The position numbers and the translations under genes are program-made. From assembly GCF_037392515.1 (NCBI RefSeq), contig NC_090291.1, positions 31,482,001-31,546,000 on the forward strand: a DNA stretch of 64,000 bases. Direction: 5' to 3'. Under the pieces are notes generated by a model. It did no database searches, was not told where the DNA came from, and worked only from the letters and a program-made list of their open reading frames with translations. The stretch is from Haliotis asinina. Lineage: Eukaryota; Mollusca; Gastropoda; Lepetellida; Haliotidae. Positions 11,290 to 22,903 of the stretch are shown here, in pieces; the first letter of the stretch is position 1, and the number at the start of each line of letters is the position of its first letter.

Positions 11290-11945
11290 GAGGAATAAGA
11301 ATCCGGGGAAACCTGTTTTCAAAACAGTGTAAGCAGAACTTCGTCTAAGAGAATTATTTCACATGCTTAGGATTCATTCTGGAATTTTATTTCACTCAGG
11401 AGCTTGGCGCCACGTTAATACAGCCTAATGATGTGTTCGTGGGTGTCGATGAGATAACCTAGTCTTGCTGCTTTGAATACAAGAAAGGGGGAAGGGGGAT
11501 TAATGAACAAGCTCCAATACGGATGGCCTCTGCCTGACTGTATAGGGTGCATCATGCCCAGTTTGAGTGTTCACATATTACGTCCTTAAACCAGATGTAT
11601 CCACTGGCAACACACTATGAGTTCCATAAGGGCATGTTTAGGGCGAATATAAGAAGAGGCGAGGCAAATCTAGGTGAGTCAATCAATAACACTAAGTCAC
11701 TCTCTAAAGCAAGTTGTATATACTGAGTCAAGAAAGAAACTTCACATTCTTTCTCCAGGGCACTTTAAAAGAACAAGAGATGGTAAGATGGTTAAATTAT
11801 TATCATTTCATTACTGAGATCTTTTTGATGTACTCGATACACTGACAGTTCCACAATCAGTTCCATTAGGCTACACCACCGTTCCAAAACATGGGTATAC
11901 CGAATGTCAAGTCGCAAGAATTAAACTTCAAAATTTCTCAGTTCA
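11290..11945. other. Intergenic, nothing recognised
   Basis: No reading frame of note, no SINE, and no inverted repeat seen between the SINE-A copy and the Tc1 fossil. Confidence 0.4.
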
Positions 11946-11949
11946 ATTT

Positions 11950-12600
11950 TGTGTATGGCCACCCCACGCATTCACAACTCCCAATCACCGTCTCCTCATC
12001 GACTGTCTGATGCTTGTGCACATGTGGTTGGGGATTCTGCACTATTGCTCTTGCAAGGCAACCCCAAGTTCCTGCAAATTCTGAGGTTGGTTCCTAAGAC
12101 CACGAAGCCTCCTCCCAAGTGAATCCCAAATGTGCTCTGTTGGATTAAGGTCAGGTCACGGATAAGCAGAAGTCTGGAACGATTGTTCCCACAGAAAGCA
12201 CCCCACACCATGCAACTTCCGCCCCTGAATCTTTCGACTTCCTGTACACATCAGTGGGCATACGGTTCACGACGTGCCGTCCGCGAATCTGAGGGTAAAC
12301 CTGGATTTATCGCTAAAGACGACTCGATTCCAGTCTCTCTGGGTCCATCAGAGGTGACGTTGGGCCCACAGCAGACGTTGACGTTGATGAAACGGCGTTG
12401 ATGAAACGGCGTCAATATTGGCAGACGATATAGACGTCGAGAATGGAGATTGGCAGCCCGCAACCGATTTTGAATGGTTTGTGAGGACAGTCGACTTCTA
12501 AACATCTCAGCCCTAGTTCGTGTAGCCGGCAGAAATCTGACGATTTGACGGTCTTCTGCTCGTAACGTCACATTTGCACGGCCAATGGATGGGTTTGAGT
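11950..12600 (-). pseudogene. Tc1-like transposase fossil
   Basis: Minus-strand frames show Tc1 transposase pieces in order. At 12251-12571: TLRAEDRQIVRFLPATRTRA (helix-turn-helix side), TIQNRLRAANLHSRR and TPFHQR. At about 12150-12215: MVWGAFCGNNRS. Then, in another frame, LNPTEHIWDSLGRRLRGLRN followed by QPQNLQELG. At least two frame changes and a loss of the segment between GAFCG and LNP are evident, so it is dead. Terminal inverted repeats were not located. Confidence 0.8.
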
Positions 12601-12604
12601 GGGT

Positions 12605-13095
12605 TTTGCTAACGGTTTTCTAGACTCGAAAGATAGGGATCCCATTTTGGATACATAGATGTATCATCAGAGAAAAATTATTCATTACATTTTGTGAAGT
12701 TTCTTTTATGACTCTGTACATATATACACCATCAGTGTCAAACATGAAGATAACAACAGTTAGAGGAAATCTAGACTTGCTTCATTTAGGGCTTTAGCAT
12801 TGCAAGAAAGGCTGTGAAGAAGAGAAAATAATACGGTTCACTGTCTGTGAGACTTTTTATTTCAAGCTGTAACTATGTAAAATGTCATAATAAACGTACT
12901 TGAATGCCTTTGTGTACACATTACTAACGTACCAAATAATTTGATTGTTTGAAATAAGGCAAAATGCCCAATTGCATGCCCACCTTACAACAAAGTTGAA
13001 CAATCAAACGATTTTGGCTTCAAATGAGCCTTTCCTAAAAATTGTACTTTGATAGATACACATATGATTTATGCATATGTAAATGTGTCACTTTA
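12605..13095. other. Intergenic, AT-rich, nothing recognised
   Basis: No supported reading frame or known repeat lies between the Tc1 fossil and the direct repeat that starts at 13101. Confidence 0.4.
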
Positions 13096-13100
13096 AACTT

Positions 13101-13427
13101 CAACTCACTTACTCACTGTTACAATTTCACGCGTTCTGTGGATTTGTGACAGCGACTAATTAAAAGATAAACACGTAATATGATGAGGCGGTATGGTTTA
13201 CGTTGGAGTCGGCAGTGTTGGAATGAAGAAACATGGGGGTGGGGAGGATATGTGGAGTGATGTGAAACGCAGAAAATAGACTTGCTGTCCATACTGAGGT
13301 TGTTATGACTGACAGGGACACAACGCTTTACCAACGGATTTACCAACGCTTCAAAAAATGCAATGACGACACCTACAAAATCCGGAGCAATGGTGTCATC
13401 ACATGATGAATTAAATCTATTCAAATT
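13101..13427. repeat. ~310-bp flanking direct repeat, left copy
   Basis: From CAACTCACTTACTCACT onward this matches 21689-21985, including TTTCACGCGTTC, GACAGCGACTAATTAAAAG, TTGGAATGAAGAAACATGGG and CAATGACACCTACAAAATCC, with small indels and scattered substitutions. The left edge in both copies is the tail of a SINE ((ACTC)n). The two copies bracket the Gypsy fossil and its duplicated 3' part. Confidence 0.88.
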
Positions 13428-16058
13428 ACTGTAGGTATTGACTATGTCGAAATGGTGCCAGAGGAATGTTCAGGCCTGTTGGAAATGAAAAAAAATAGAA
13501 TTGAAAAGGTTTGAAATAGAAAAAGAAAAAGAGTTGAAAATGAAAAAAGTTTGAGATGGAGAAGGAAAGGGAAAAAGAAGAAAGGGCATTGAAAAAGTTT
13601 GAGATGGAGAAGGAAATAGAAAAAGAAATAGAAAGAGACAGAATTAGAAAGGAATTAGAATTGAAGAAATTGCGAATTGACAAAGAAATTGCTCTGAAAA
13701 AACTTGAAAACCTGATCATGTGTGCTTCTACCAGATTTCCTGAAGCAATTCCGCTTCATAGGATTGTTGCTCCTGTGAATGTCAAGGCTTTGATCAAGTT
13801 TTTCACCTTAGTTGGTTTGCCAGATATTGTTCAGTCTGATCAGGGCTCAATTTTTATGTCTAACGTGTTTCAACAAGCTATGTACCAGTTAGGTATTAAG
13901 CAAGTATAGTCTAGTGCTTATCATCACAGGGAGCTTTAGAAAGGTTTCAGCAAACTCTGAAGAATATGATCAAGACATTGTTTTGAGACAGAGAAAGATT
14001 GGGATGAGGGTGTGCGTTTGTTGTTGTTTGCTATCAGAGTCAGTTCAGGAAACTTTAGGGTTTAGTCCCTATGAACTTGTGTTTGGTCACAGTGTGTGTG
14101 AGCCACTAAAACACTTAAAAGAACAATGGCTCAATGACAGACCTGAGATCAATCTCTTAGACTATGTGTCTACATTTAGGGACAGACAGCAAGTGAGTTG
14201 GCCAGAAGAAACTTGAAAGTTTCACAAGATAAAATGAAGCTAAACTATGACAGAAAGGCGAAAGAGAGAAATTTCAATTGTGGTGAGAAAGTGTTAGTTT
14301 TGCTTCCCATTCCTGGTCAGCCACTGAGAGCAAGATGTCAAGGTCCATATGTTGTTGACAAAAAGGTTAGTGACACAGACTATGATGCCTGGTCGTCGTA
14401 AACAAAAGAGATTGTGTCATGCAAGCATGATCACGAAATATCATGACAGGTCAGAAACCAAACATGTCAATTGTATTGCCACACTCTCCCCAGTTACTGA
14501 TTGTACTAAAGACAATTGTGAAAATGTTGACAACACTGATGATTTTGTTAGCAATGTGAAGTTTGATGATCTTAGTGATAATGTTTCACCAAAGTTGAGC
14601 AATTCTGATGTGTTAGCTCACCTTGATGAGAAACTATCACATTTATCCCCTGAGCAGAGAGCTCAAATGTCAGATTTGATTTATGAATTCTCTCACTTAT
14701 TTCCTGATCTGCCTGGAACAACTGTTGTTGTTACCCATGATATAGATGTAGGTGATGCTGTGCCTGTAAAACAACACCCATACTGGATGAATCCAGTGAA
14801 ACGTGAAATTCTGCCGAAGAAGGTGAAATACATGCTGGACAATGACATTATTGAACCCAGTGACAGTCCATGGAGTTCACCATGTGCTCTTGTACCGAAG
14901 AGTGCAGGTGGTTGGCGCTGCTGAGCTGACATGAAAGCTGTCAATGCACTCTCACGAACTGACTCGTATCCATCCCGAGAGTGGACGATTGCATTGATCG
15001 CATTGGTCAAGCCAAATATATAAGTAAGTTTGACTTACTGAAGGGTTTCTGGCAGATTCCACTCACAGACCGTGCAAAGAAAATATTGGCATTCGCTACA
15101 CCAGATGGACTGTATCAATACAAGGTGATGCCGTTTGGTCTGAAGAATGCTCAAGCGACGTTCCAGAGACTCGTCAACAATGTCACATCAGGCCTTGATC
15201 ATGTCGAGGCTTACATGGATGATGTCATCTATTATGACATGGAGTGGGATGACCATCTGAAAAGGATTCATGCTTTCTTCAAAAGACTGTCTGAGGCGAA
15301 GTTAACTGTGAATCTCGCCTCGTACATTTTCCAGTTCCTCAATCTAAGGGAGAACTCATGAGATTCTTGGATATGGCTGGCTGTTACAGAAAGTTTTGTC
15401 AAAACTTCTCAGATGTTGTATTTCCACTCATCAACCTTTTGGGGAAAACTGTGAAATTCAAGTGGGTTAGCAGTCAAAGCCATACTCACCAATTCTCCAG
15501 TACTGCAGGCACCAAATTTTGAGAAAGCATTTAAGTTGCAAATAGATGCAAGTGATGTTGGTGCAGGTGCTGTCCTTATTCAAGAGGATGATTCAGGGAT
15601 TGAACATCCAGTTTGTTATTTTTCAAAGAAATTTGACAAGCACCAAAGAAATTATTCTACCATTGAGAAAGAGACAATAGGTCCTTTGTAAGCTTTACAG
15701 CATTTTGAAGTGCACCTTGGTACAACCACTTTGCCAATTGAAGTTTTTACTGATCACAGTCCCTTGACTTTTCTTCACAAAATGAAGAACAAGAATCAAA
15801 GACTTATGAGGTGGAGTTTGACCTTGCAAGGGTTCAATCTTGTGATCAAACACATTAAAGGCAAAGACAATGTTTGTGCTGATACACTTTCCAGGGTATA
15901 AATGTATGATGACTTGATGATGCTGTATGTATATAGCTGCATTTTGTCATTGTAATTTTGCAAGAAGTTTGCATATTACTCATATTGTTACATGTCATGT
16001 TATTATGTTATTATTGCTATGATTGTAACAGAAAGTTTCTGCGAAACTTTCTTTTCCT

Positions 16059-16070
16059 AAAGGGGGAGAG
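16059..16070 (+). other. Polypurine tract of the Gypsy element
   Basis: AAAGGGGGAGAG directly abuts the first TG of the 3' LTR, the position where plus-strand DNA priming occurs in LTR elements. This fixes the LTR left edge. Confidence 0.85.
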
Positions 16071-16736
16071 TGTTACGAGTGTGTATTTTCTGTATATTTT
16101 TGTTATTAATTAAGTCATAATTATTATTGGGTCACAACATTTAGTGTTTTGAATATTAAATATGACTGGTCACATATCGTTTTAATAGCTGGTACACACT
16201 TTTAGTATTCTGGTTTTCTGGAATTTATCTGCTCCTAGTTTTCTATGTGTTTACTTCCGGGAGACTTATTCGAGGGCGTTCTACAGTGTTGACTATTGCC
16301 GTATGTGCCCGAACTTTTGGGAAATGACTGTATGTGTATAAAAAGGCTGGTTGCCTTGTTGACGACACACTCATTCATACTTGCTGGAGTTACATCACTG
16401 CCACGCTTGATCATCAAAACCCGTCAACGCCTGACCTACATTATCTGCTGTCACACCGATCGCTGTGTTTACATTCTGCCACTGTTGATTCTCTCTCGCA
16501 CTAAGACTTTGGTGAGTTTGCTATAATATATTTTGTGTCCCACTGACTAACATTTTGTCTCTATTGAAATGTATTTGTAATCAGCATTGTGACTATTGAC
16601 TTGTGACTTTGTATACCTTGCCCTCGTTGCATAATAATATATTATTTGAACATTTATGACTTGTCTTTGTTCTGTTTTGCTGGTTCACAAGGGGATTTCT
16701 TACATCGTTTGTCACGGTAAATTCTTAACCGTAACA
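16071..16736 (+). repeat. 3' LTR of the Gypsy element (666 bp)
   Basis: It begins TGTTACGAGTG and ends AACCGTAACA, giving a 7-bp terminal inverted repeat TGTTACG/CGTAACA with TG...CA ends. A TATA-type box (GTATAAAAAGGCTGG) is near 16336. A second copy sits at 19038-19703, and an older inverted relative of its R-U5 half at 2788-3168. Confidence 0.9.
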
Positions 16737-17085
16737 AAATGTATCACTTAAAGCTTTCGTGGAAGAATAACAGCACCCGTAACAGTCGTACATCAGTTTA
16801 CCCCTCACAGCGAGCACACATTTAAAATGTCACACCAAACCGCCTCTTACAATCCGTCCGCAGAAAAACCACTAGGAAAAGTTCTTGGAAGTGTTTCATT
16901 AGCATAACTTGATTGACTCACCAATTATTTCTATTTAAAAACAATAAAATTATACACTTATTTTAATAATGTTCATTTTGCCTAATACATGACACGCGTA
17001 TAGAATGCGAATGCCCTCGCGGTTTAAGACGTTTAATCACCCACTACGGTAGTTATTTGAATACACTCTCCTCGGGCAAAGTTAC

Positions 17086-17370
17086 CTTGTTAGAGTGATT
17101 AACCTGTACCTACCACCTCTGTCTAAAAAAAGTCCTTACATACCTCTAAGTAGAAGAGTGATTTACTATCATCTACACACTCCAACATCACAATACTATG
17201 TACAGTTTACGGTAATACTACTTACAACCCAGAACGCAGAAGTGCAAACGCAGTAAGAAAAACACAGTGTTATAACATACCCTAATTGATATAAAAGAGA
17301 AGAGGCTATTCTGTACAACATTCAGTCTCGGGTATATGTACCTTGATGAATAAACAGTTCGAGTGTGAAG
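17086..17370. repeat. LTR-like repeat, copy 2
   Basis: Matches 1439-1745. It has a TATAAAAGAGAAGAGG stretch near 17290 and AATAAACAGTTCGAGTG near 17348, then ends at the shared TTACGGGCT. Copy 3, at 20053-20337, arises from the tandem duplication. Confidence 0.5.
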
Positions 17371-17519
17371 GAGGTTACGGGCTTTTGAAATCTGTTTCTG
17401 TTCCGTGGCAAAACGAAAGTGAAATTGATACACGAATTCAAATCGAAAATAGAAAATAACTGTGTCAGTGACGTCCACATAATGAAATTAATACCACAGA
17501 AAGACCTGTCAATCAAAGC

Positions 17520-17690
17520 GTGAGTGAATGGGTGTGGTTTTACACCGTTTTTAGCAACATTCCGGAAATATCACGGTTGGGGACACCAGAGATGGGTATC
17601 ACACTCCATATCCAGGGAGGAAGTCGAAGCCTGGTCTTCGGCGTGACGATCGAACGCTTTAACCACCAGCCTACACATCCGCCCCGTCAA
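17520..17690 (-). mobile_element. SINE-B copy (tRNA-derived)
   Basis: Minus-strand order is a tRNA-like head (GGTTAAAGCGTTCGATCGTCACGCCGAAG) then the body (TGGTGTCCCCA) and the tail AAAACCACACCCATTCACTCA. The head and tail are somewhat diverged. Duplicated at 20487-20657. Confidence 0.85.
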
Positions 17691-18150
17691 CCGAATAACA
17701 CTACACATATAAAATAGTATACCTAAATACAGCTAAATATCAAAACGCTGAAGTACCTTGAGTTTACAAGGTCCGTGATACTCGTTCTAGATCTGCAGTC
17801 CAGAGGACTACAATCACTGAGCACAGCAGGAACGCCTCTCAAGATACCTGAAGATAAAGACTGTGACGTAACAGCACAGTCATATCGATCACTGACGTTC
17901 ACAGGAATGTACACTGCAGTAGGCTAAAAACGGCAATGTGTCAAAATGGTGCTACATGTATATGAAAGTCACTTATTCGTTGCATTCGTACGAATGAAAA
18001 GAAACTTTCCCATTTTGTAAATATTTATGTTAAAATGTGTCCTTGTACAATCGATGAGAAGTTACTATGGATACAAAAGATATGTAATAACTGTGGATTG
18101 TCATAAACATTTAACAACCCTTTACTTTTGTTGAGTCCCTGACGGGATTC

Positions 18151-18428
18151 GAGTGAGTGAGTGAGTGAGTGAGTTTAGTTTTACGCTGCACTCAGCAACA
18201 TTACAGCTATATGGCGGCGGTCTGTAAATAATCGAGTCTGGACCAGACAATCCAGTGATCAACAACATGAGCATCGATCGGCGCAATTGGGAACCGATGA
18301 CATGTGTCAACCAAGTCAGCAAGCCTGACCACCCGATCCCGTTAGTCGCCTCTCACGACAAGCATAGTCGCCTTTTATGGCAAGCATGGGTTGCTGAAGG
18401 CCTATTCTACCCCGGGACCTTCACGGGT
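18151..18428 (-). mobile_element. SINE-A copy, near full-length
   Basis: Starts with GAGTGAGTGAGTGAGTGAGT (the complement of the (ACTC)n tail), runs through GCTATATGGCGGCGG, GTCTGGACCAGACAATCC, and ends CCCCGGGACCTTCACGGG. Well preserved, so probably fairly young. Duplicated at 21118-21395. Confidence 0.92.
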
Positions 18429-18500
18429 ATGATGGGATTCGAACCAGCACTATCAGAGTAAGGGCTAATCTCCAACACATTAAGCCATAAACGTCTGGGT

Positions 18501-18665
18501 TAGAATATTGGCCTTCAGTAACCCATGCTTATACATAAAAGGCGACTAACGGGATCGGGTGGTCAGTCTCGTTGACTTGGTTGGCACATGAAATCGGTTC
18601 CCAATTGCACAAATCGATACTCATGTTATTGATCACTGGATTGTCTGGTCCAGACTCGAATATTT
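18501..18665 (+). mobile_element. SINE-A copy cut by the duplication junction
   Basis: Head-to-middle part of a SINE-A (TAGAATATTGGCCTTCAGTAA ... CCAGACTCGAATATTTA). It stops abruptly where the second duplicate begins. Its intact counterpart is at 21468-21699. Confidence 0.88.
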
Positions 18666-19703
18666 AGCATTTTGAAGTGCACCTTGGTACAACCACTTTG
18701 CCAATTGAAGTTTTTATTGATCACAGTCCCTTGACTTTTCTTCACAAAATGAAGAACAAGAATCAAAGACTTATGAGGTGGAGTTTGACCTTGCAAGGGT
18801 TCAATCTTGTGATCAAACACATTAAAGGCAAAGACAATGTTTGTGCTGATACACTTTCCAGGGTATAAATGTATGATGACTTGATGATGCTGTATGTATA
18901 TAGCTGCATTTTGTCATTGTAATTTTGCAAGAAGTTTGCATATTACTCATATTGTTACATGTCATGTTATTATGTTATTATTGCTATGATTGTAACAGAA
19001 AGTTTCTGCGAAACTCTCTTTTCCTAAAGGGGGAGAGTGTTACGAGTGTGTATTTTCTGTATATTTTTGTTATTAATTAAGTCATAATTATTATTGGGTC
19101 ACAACATTTAGTGTTTTGAATATTAAATATGATTGGTCACATATCGTTTTAATAGCTGGTACACACTTTTAGTATTCTGGTTTTCTGGAATTTATCTGCT
19201 CCTAGTTTTCTATGTGTTTACTTCCGGGAGACTTATTCGAGGGCGTTCTACAGTGTTGACTATTGCCGTATGTGCCCGAACTTTTGGGAAATGACTGTAT
19301 GTGTATAAAAAGGCTGGTTGCCTTGTTGACGACACACTCATTCATACTTGCTGGAGTTACATCACTGCCACGCTTGATCATCAAAACCCGTCAACGCCTG
19401 ACCTACATTATCTGCTGTCACACCGATCGCTGTGTTTACATTCTGCCACTGTTGATTCTCTCTCGCACTAAGACTTTGGTGAGTTTGCTATAATATATTT
19501 TGTGTCCCACTGACTAACATTTTGTCTCTATTGAAATGTATTTGTAATCAGCATTGTGACTATTGACTTGTGACTTTGTATACCTTGCCCTCGTTGCATA
19601 ATAATATATTATTTGAACATTTATGACTTGTCTTTGTTCTGTTTTGCTGGTTCACAAGGGGATTTCTTACATCGTTTGTCACGGTAAATTCTTAACCGTA
19701 ACA
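18666..19703 (+). mobile_element. Gypsy element 3' remnant (RNase H end plus LTR), duplicated copy
   Basis: Second copy of the RNase H tail, polypurine tract (19026-19037) and 3' LTR (19038-19703). It arose by segmental duplication, not by a fresh insertion, because the whole flank is copied with it. It is a fossil and far from complete. Confidence 0.92.
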
Positions 19704-20052
19704 AAATGTATCACTTAAAGCTTTCGTGGAAGAATAACAGCACCCGTAACAGTCGTACATCAGTTTACCCCTCACAGCGAGCACACATTTAAAATGTCAC
19801 ACCAAACCGCCTCTTACAATCCGTCCGCAGAAAAACCACTAGGAAAAGTTCTTGGAAGTGTTTCATTAGCATAACTTGATTGACTCACCAATTATTTCTA
19901 TTTAAAAACAATAAAATTATACACTTATTTTAATAATGTTCATTTTGCCTAATACATGACACGCGTATAGAATGCGAATGCCCTCGCGGTTTAAGACGTT
20001 TAATCACCCACTACGGTAGTTATTTGAATACACTCTCCTCGGGCAAAGTTAC

Positions 20053-20337
20053 CTTGTTAGAGTGATTAACCTGTACCTACCACCTCTGTCTAAAAAAAGT
20101 CCTTACATACCTCTAAGTAGAAGAGTGATTTACTATCATCTACACACTCCAACATCACAATACTATGTACAGTTTACGGTAATACTACTTACAACCCAGA
20201 ACGCAGAAGTGCAAACGCAGTAAGAAAAACACAGTGTTATAACATACCCTAATTGATATAAAAGAGAAGAGGCTATTCTGTACAACATTCAGTCTCGGGT
20301 ATATGTACCTTGATGAATAAACAGTTCGAGTGTGAAG
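20053..20337. repeat. LTR-like repeat, copy 3 (within the duplication)
   Basis: Identical by eye to 17086-17370, being part of the duplicated segment. Confidence 0.5.
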
Positions 20338-20486
20338 GAGGTTACGGGCTTTTGAAATCTGTTTCTGTTCCGTGGCAAAACGAAAGTGAAATTGATACAC
20401 GAATTCAAATCGAAAATAGAAAATAACTGTGTCAGTGACGTCCACATAATGAAATTAATACCACAGAAAGACCTGTCAATCAAAGC

Positions 20487-20657
20487 GTGAGTGAATGGGT
20501 GTGGTTTTACACCGTTTTTAGCAACATTCCGGAAATATCACGGTTGGGGACACCAGAGATGGGTATCACACTCCATATCCAGGGAGGAAGTCGAAGCCTG
20601 GTCTTCGGCGTGACGATCGAACGCTTTAACCACCAGCCTACACATCCGCCCCGTCAA
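20487..20657 (-). mobile_element. SINE-B copy, duplicated
   Basis: Same as 17520-17690, carried by the tandem duplication. Confidence 0.85.
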
Positions 20658-21117
20658 CCGAATAACACTACACATATAAAATAGTATACCTAAATACAGC
20701 TAAATATCAAAACGCTGAAGTACCTTGAGTTTACAAGGTCCGTGATACTCGTTCTAGATCTGCAGTCCAGAGGACTACAATCACTGAGCACAGCAGGAAC
20801 GCCTCTCAAGATACCTGAAGATAAAGACTGTGACGTAACAGCACAGTCATATCGATCACTGACGTTCACAGGAATGTACACTGCAGTAGGCTAAAAACGG
20901 CAATGTGTCAAAATGGTGCTACATGTATATGAAAGTCACTTATTCGTTGCATTCGTACGAATGAAAAGAAACTTTCCCATTTTGTAAATATTTATGTTAA
21001 AATGTGTCCTTGTACAATCGATGAGAAGTTACTATGGATACAAAAGATATGTAATAACTGTGGATTGTCATAAACATTTAACAACCCTTTACTTTTGTTG
21101 AGTCCCTGACGGGATTC

Positions 21118-21395
21118 GAGTGAGTGAGTGAGTGAGTGAGTTTAGTTTTACGCTGCACTCAGCAACATTACAGCTATATGGCGGCGGTCTGTAAATAATC
21201 GAGTCTGGACCAGACAATCCAGTGATCAACAACATGAGCATCGATCGGCGCAATTGGGAACCGATGACATGTGTCAACCAAGTCAGCAAGCCTGACCACC
21301 CGATCCCGTTAGTCGCCTCTCACGACAAGCATAGTCGCCTTTTATGGCAAGCATGGGTTGCTGAAGGCCTATTCTACCCCGGGACCTTCACGGGT
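21118..21395 (-). mobile_element. SINE-A copy, duplicated
   Basis: Same as 18151-18428, carried by the tandem duplication. Confidence 0.92.
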
Positions 21396-21467
21396 ATGAT
21401 GGGATTCGAACCAGCACTATCAGAGTAAGGGCTAATCTCCAACACATTAAGCCATAAACGTCTGGGT

Positions 21468-21699
21468 TAGAATATTGGCCTTCAGTAACCCATGCTTATA
21501 CATAAAAGGCGACTAACGGGATCGGGTGGTCAGTCTCGTTGACTTGGTTGGCACATGAAATCGGTTCCCAATTGCACAAATCGATACTCATGTTATTGAT
21601 CACTGGATTGTCTGGTCCAGACTCGAATATTTACAGACCACCGCCATATAGCTGGAATATTGCTGGGTGTGGCGTAAAACGCAACTCACTTACTCACTA
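21468..21699 (+). mobile_element. SINE-A copy, tail complete
   Basis: The intact form of 18501-18665. It continues through CAGACCACCGCCATATAGCTGG and GGCGTAAAACGCAACTCACTTACTCACT. The tail runs straight into the flanking direct repeat at 21689. Confidence 0.9.
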
Positions 21700-21985
21700 T
21701 TATAATTTCACGCGTTCCATGGTTTTGTGACAGCGACTAATTAAAAGATAAACACGTTATATGAGGCGGTACGGTTTACGTTCGAGTCGGCAGTGTTGGA
21801 ATGAAGAAACATGGGAGTGGTGAAGATATGGGGAGCGATGTGAAACACAGAAAATAAACTTGCTGCACGTACTGAGGTTGTTATGACTGACAGGGACACA
21901 ATTTACCAACGCTTCAAAAAATGCAATGACACCTACAAAATCCGGAGCAATGGTATCATCTGGTGATGAATTAAATCCATTCAAC
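21689..21985. repeat. ~310-bp flanking direct repeat, right copy
   Basis: Counterpart of 13101-13427, with small indels relative to it (for example the left copy has an extra ACGCTTTACCAACGGATTT-type duplication near 13320-13340). Clearly older than the 2,967-bp duplication it adjoins. Confidence 0.88.
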
Positions 21986-21989
21986 TACA

Positions 21990-22795
21990 TGTATACATAT
22001 CCACTGATATTTTATATTTTAATGAATTTAACTACTACAAAATGTTTCAACGAGTGATGCTGTCAGATGCACTCGGTATGAACGTGAACGTCGACATGCC
22101 GACATTACAAGCCAAGTATCCAGTTACCGAAAACAATGGTTCCAATTGCCAAAACCTGCAACTAGCAGCAGATGTATTAATAAACTGAAACCTGAACATC
22201 TCTAGGGCACTCTTTATCACTTAAAATGTTTTCTGATTAACTAAATATCATAGCTGATGAATGCATCCCCTAAATCCTCTGCAGTTCCTCACATACGAAA
22301 ACACTGTCCACAACTACAAACACCTGAGGAAAGCCTGGATAAATACTGAATAGTTTTTCCGTCGCCATCCTATGGTCCACGATCTAAATACATGTATATA
22401 CAAAATCTCGATTTCAAAATTAAATTTCAAAATTACCTAAAGAAGCTGGAAAGGGAAACTGTCAATTTAAATTCAGAAAATGGGGAAGAAATGTTTCCTG
22501 TTCACAAGCTTCGTAAGACTCTTAACAAGCTCACGATACTGCTGCAGGAACTGGTAACTTTAGTATCAAATCTTGAAGCACTTACCAGAATCCTGCGTAG
22601 ATACCCATTTTGAGTATTTTTCATAGTATTTAGACGTCAGGGGAATTTCCTTCTTCATGGCGTGAGGTTAATTATAATTGTTTCAATCCCTAGACCTGGA
22701 CCTGACCATACATGCAGACCCTTCATATCACAGACCAATTACACCAACTCTCTTCGTTTTGGCGAAACCATTAGTTTGGCACTTAGAAACCAAAA
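21990..22795. other. Intergenic, no assigned gene
   Basis: A plus-strand frame at 22392-22613 encodes a 73-residue charged helical peptide (LKKLERETVNLNSENGEEM ...). It has no recognisable domain and is probably chance. Nothing else was seen. Confidence 0.35.
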
Positions 22796-22799
22796 ATCT

Positions 22800-22903
22800 A
22801 CATACTGGCCATTCTCTTCCCACAGTGGTTACTTGTCACATCTTCCTACGTAAGGTAGGAAGATATGACAAGTAACCTCTGTGGGAAGAGAATACATACT
22901 GGC
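22800..22903. repeat. Long hairpin: 39-bp arms, 5-nt loop, flanked by a 10-bp direct repeat
   Basis: Arms at 22811-22849 and 22855-22893 are complementary at 37 of 39 positions, with loop GTAAG. ACATACTGGC occurs directly before the first arm and directly after the second. It could be a small foldback element, a template-switch product or an RNA hairpin. Confidence 0.85.

Larger units (their letters stand above)
13430..16736 (+). mobile_element. Broken Ty3/Gypsy-type LTR element with integrase before reverse transcriptase (Gmr1-like)
   Basis: Fossil element on the plus strand. Parts in order: a Lys/Glu-rich helical stretch (about 13480-13715, perhaps gag-related); integrase core and C-terminal domain (about 13716-14400); a linker; reverse transcriptase with VMPFGLKNAQATFQ and the YMDD box (about 14750-15500); RNase H (about 15510-15900, ending KGKDNVCADTLSRV); a polypurine tract at 16059-16070; and a 3' LTR. 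A 5' LTR and a protease were not recognised. The reverse transcriptase is Gypsy-like, yet integrase comes first, the order known for Gmr1-type elements rather than standard Gypsy. The element is clearly broken, with roughly half a dozen or more breaks, so it is of moderate age. Its 3' end is copied again at 18666-19703. Confidence 0.88.
15699..18665. repeat. 2,967-bp tandem segmental duplication, copy 1
   Basis: This segment is repeated immediately downstream at 18666-21632 with only a few substitutions seen by eye, all within about the first 500 bp. It contains the end of RNase H, the 3' LTR, an LTR-like repeat, a SINE-B and two SINE-A copies. The junction at 18665/18666 fuses the middle of a SINE-A to the RNase H region, with at most 1 bp of shared sequence. 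Confidence 0.95.
18666..21632. repeat. 2,967-bp tandem segmental duplication, copy 2
   Basis: Near-identical repeat of 15699-18665 at a constant offset of 2,967 bp. Its right end continues into the intact SINE-A tail, showing that this end is the original flank. Confidence 0.95.

Noticed and set aside
18255-18461. 68-codon frame repeated at several SINE sites (MINNMSIDRRNWEPMTC...)
   Set aside because: Translation of SINE-A, not a gene family.
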